From assembly GCA_032690845.1 (NCBI GenBank), contig CM064422.1, positions 1,426,001 to 1,490,000 of the forward strand: a stretch of 64,000 nucleotides of DNA, in the 5' to 3' direction. Both the position numbers and the translations under genes were made by a program. The notes below the pieces were generated by a model. That model had not been told where the DNA came from. It did not search any database and saw only the letters and a program-made list of their open reading frames with translations. Origin of the DNA: Eleusine coracana subsp. coracana (Eukaryota; Streptophyta; Magnoliopsida; Poales; Poaceae). This document shows positions 62,496 through 64,000 of this stretch, in pieces (position 1 is the stretch's first letter; every line of letters begins with the position of its first letter).

Positions 62496-63138
62496 TGCTC
62501 TATTTCTATTTTGCTTTACCTTTGAATATTTATTATAATAATTTTAGAGTGAGTTATTATTGGAATTCTTGTTATTAGTTTTCATTTAAAATATGATATA
62601 AATTATAAAGTAATAGATAATTAATTGTTGTTAGTATGAAATATCGAATTGAAATCAGAGTCCAATTCAACAAAGAATTAGAAAATAGTTAAAAAATGAC
62701 TCAAACTGATTATTGAATCATTATAGAATACAAACTAAATACGATAATGTTACGGATACATCTGAACACGAAAACAGTAATTTAGACGATCTCACCTTAA
62801 TTAATATATTATAGAGATTTGCTCTATTTTTATTTTACTTTACCTTTGAATATTTATTATAATAATTTTGGAGTGAGTTATTATTGAAACTCTTGTTATT
62901 AGTTTCTATTCAAAATATGATATAAGTTATAAAGCAATGATTAATTGTTGTTAGTATGAAATATCGAATTGAAATCTAAGTCCAATTCAACAAAGGGTTA
63001 GAAAATAGTTAAAAACGACTCAAACTAATTGGTGATTCATTGTAGGATATAAACTGAATACGACAATACTACAGACATATCTGGACATGAAAAAAGTGGT
63101 CTAGACAATCTCACTTTAATTAATATATTATAGAGATA
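62496..63138. repeat. Two tandem copies of a 324-bp AT-rich unit
   Basis: Units 62496-62819 and 62820-63138 each start TGCTCTATTT and end TAATTAATATATTATAGAGAT. Just before lies TACTAGCAAAATAACCGTGCGTTGCC (62386-62411), a string I associate with repetitive, possibly Helitron-like, rice DNA; that link is uncertain. Confidence 0.75.
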
Positions 63139-63139
63139 A

Positions 63140-63470
63140 GGCTACTCCTAGTGGGAGTTTTATTTTTAATAAATAAGGTGCCACAAAAGCAATTTTGATG
63201 ATATGACAATGAAATTATGAGAAGAGAGAGGAATGAAGTTTCATTTAGATGAAACTGGTTATACACAGTTTTCTAGAAATGAACTAGCATTAGAGGAGAG
63301 AAGTTTCATTTCATCCTATATACAACCAATGAAAGAATATTGAATTAAGTACAATAAAATACTCAAATAAAATCATGTATTAAAGAAATTATTTCATTTG
63401 TACTTTTAAATTATTTTTGATGACATGTCACTTTGAAAACAACAAAATAAAATCCTCATTGGGACTAGCC
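63140..63470. mobile_element. Tourist-like MITE
   Basis: Terminal repeats GGCTACTCCTAGTGGGAGTTT and, from the other strand, GGCTAGTCCCAATGAGGATTT, flanked by TAA (63137-63139 and 63471-63473). Confidence 0.85.
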
Positions 63471-63841
63471 TAATAGTAACTTGGTTGATAATAAAATTAA
63501 ATATCCGTGTAGCAGTCTTCTCCTCTTTTACGAAAGGTGTGAATTTCAGCTATTCTCTGTCAAAGATAAGGATGATGATGGTTGATGGTGAGATGGCCGT
63601 GTTTAGGATGGTGATTCTAAATGGTGGATCTTATAACTTTTTTAAGGTTTCTTGTCTTTCATTAATGAAGTTGGTGTTAGTTGGATTGAATTTATAATCA
63701 AGGAATGTAATGTGCTTTGATATAAATGAAATCCTCTTTTCATAAAAAAAATCTGTGTAGCCGCAGGGGAAGGTAATTGTAATTCCTTCTCCTACTCCGT
63801 TTCGTTTCCATAATAAAAACGGGAAACAATTATTAATAAGG

Positions 63842-63851
63842 TATATATAAG
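63842..63851 (+). promoter_or_regulatory. TATA box of the right-edge F-box gene
   Basis: TATATATAAG lies about 50 bp before the ATG at 63896, a usual plant spacing with a short leader. The AT-rich DNA before it (63474-63841) holds no gene. Confidence 0.6.
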
Positions 63852-63895
63852 TGGGCGGATCGGGTGATCTCTCGTTCTCTCCCGGCCACGCGCCA

Positions 63896-64000
63896 ATGGA
63901 TCGCATCATCTCCAACAAAAGCCATGGCGACGGCAAGGAGGCGGGCGAGGCCACGGTTCATGAGGAGGCGGACCTGATCAGCCGGCTCCCGGACTGCGTG
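63896..64000 (+). CDS. F-box protein, N-terminal 35 codons (runs off the window)
   Basis: The ATG at 63896 opens a frame through the window end. After a short hydrophilic N terminus it reads 'EEADLISRLPDCV', the standard start of plant F-box domains ('D.IS.LPD.VL..I'). A TATA box at 63842 and the GC rise at the start codon support it. It is probably a member of the F-box/LRR/FBD group; the rest is outside the window. Confidence 0.75.
   Translation, partial: MDRIISNKSHGDGKEAGEATVHEEADLISRLPDCV

Overview
The window looks like grass nuclear DNA and fits rice (Oryza). Genes have short GT-AG introns and plant gene families, and the DNA between them is packed with grass-type MITEs, tRNA-derived SINEs, hAT elements and LTR remnants. 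A chloroplast ribosomal protein L18 gene next to a GH5 beta-mannanase gene recalls, from memory only, the distal long arm of rice chromosome 3. A flap endonuclease fragment resembling rice FEN-1b fits the same arm. The placement is inference.

Positions 1-39,300 hold a tandem family of unusual NB-ARC-LRR-like genes. There are five copies: a degenerate pseudogene (1123-3417), a full-length copy with two in-frame stop codons (3721-7120), an intact gene (22320-25770), a 5' stub (32678-32850) and a second intact gene (35525-39079). The copies start almost directly at the P-loop, with no coiled coil, and the P-loop lysine is valine in every copy where that site is readable. They share about 30-500 bp of 5' flank, a 3' flank, and a last intron placed so that the final exon supplies only the last base of an Arg codon plus TGA.

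The DNA between the copies is a shuffled segmental duplication. Blocks at 10.5-12.2 kb and 18.9-20.8 kb recur in the opposite order at 28.9-30.7 kb and 26.85-28.9 kb. In the first copy a 5'-truncated FEN-1b-like gene (12250-18387) lies between the two blocks. This FEN gene carries an internal 1.3-kb tandem duplication of four exons that encode active-site residues. SINE, LINE and hAT insertions with clear target-site duplications or empty paralogous sites date parts of this history.

Positions 40-44 kb hold a Pack-MULE-like element (40210-41355) and a dead HAD-family pyrimidine 5'-nucleotidase-like gene (41621-43831) with a solo LTR inside an exon.

Positions 44-64 kb are more ordinary: RPL18 (44397-46053), a secreted endo-beta-mannanase (50287-52137), a minus-strand F-box/LRR gene with a GC-rich Arg/Gly/Gln-rich upstream frame (about 53754-56870), and the first 35 codons of another F-box gene at the right edge. 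The genes form no operon-like unit. The logic is local duplication of resistance-gene-like loci beside single-copy housekeeping and cell-wall genes.
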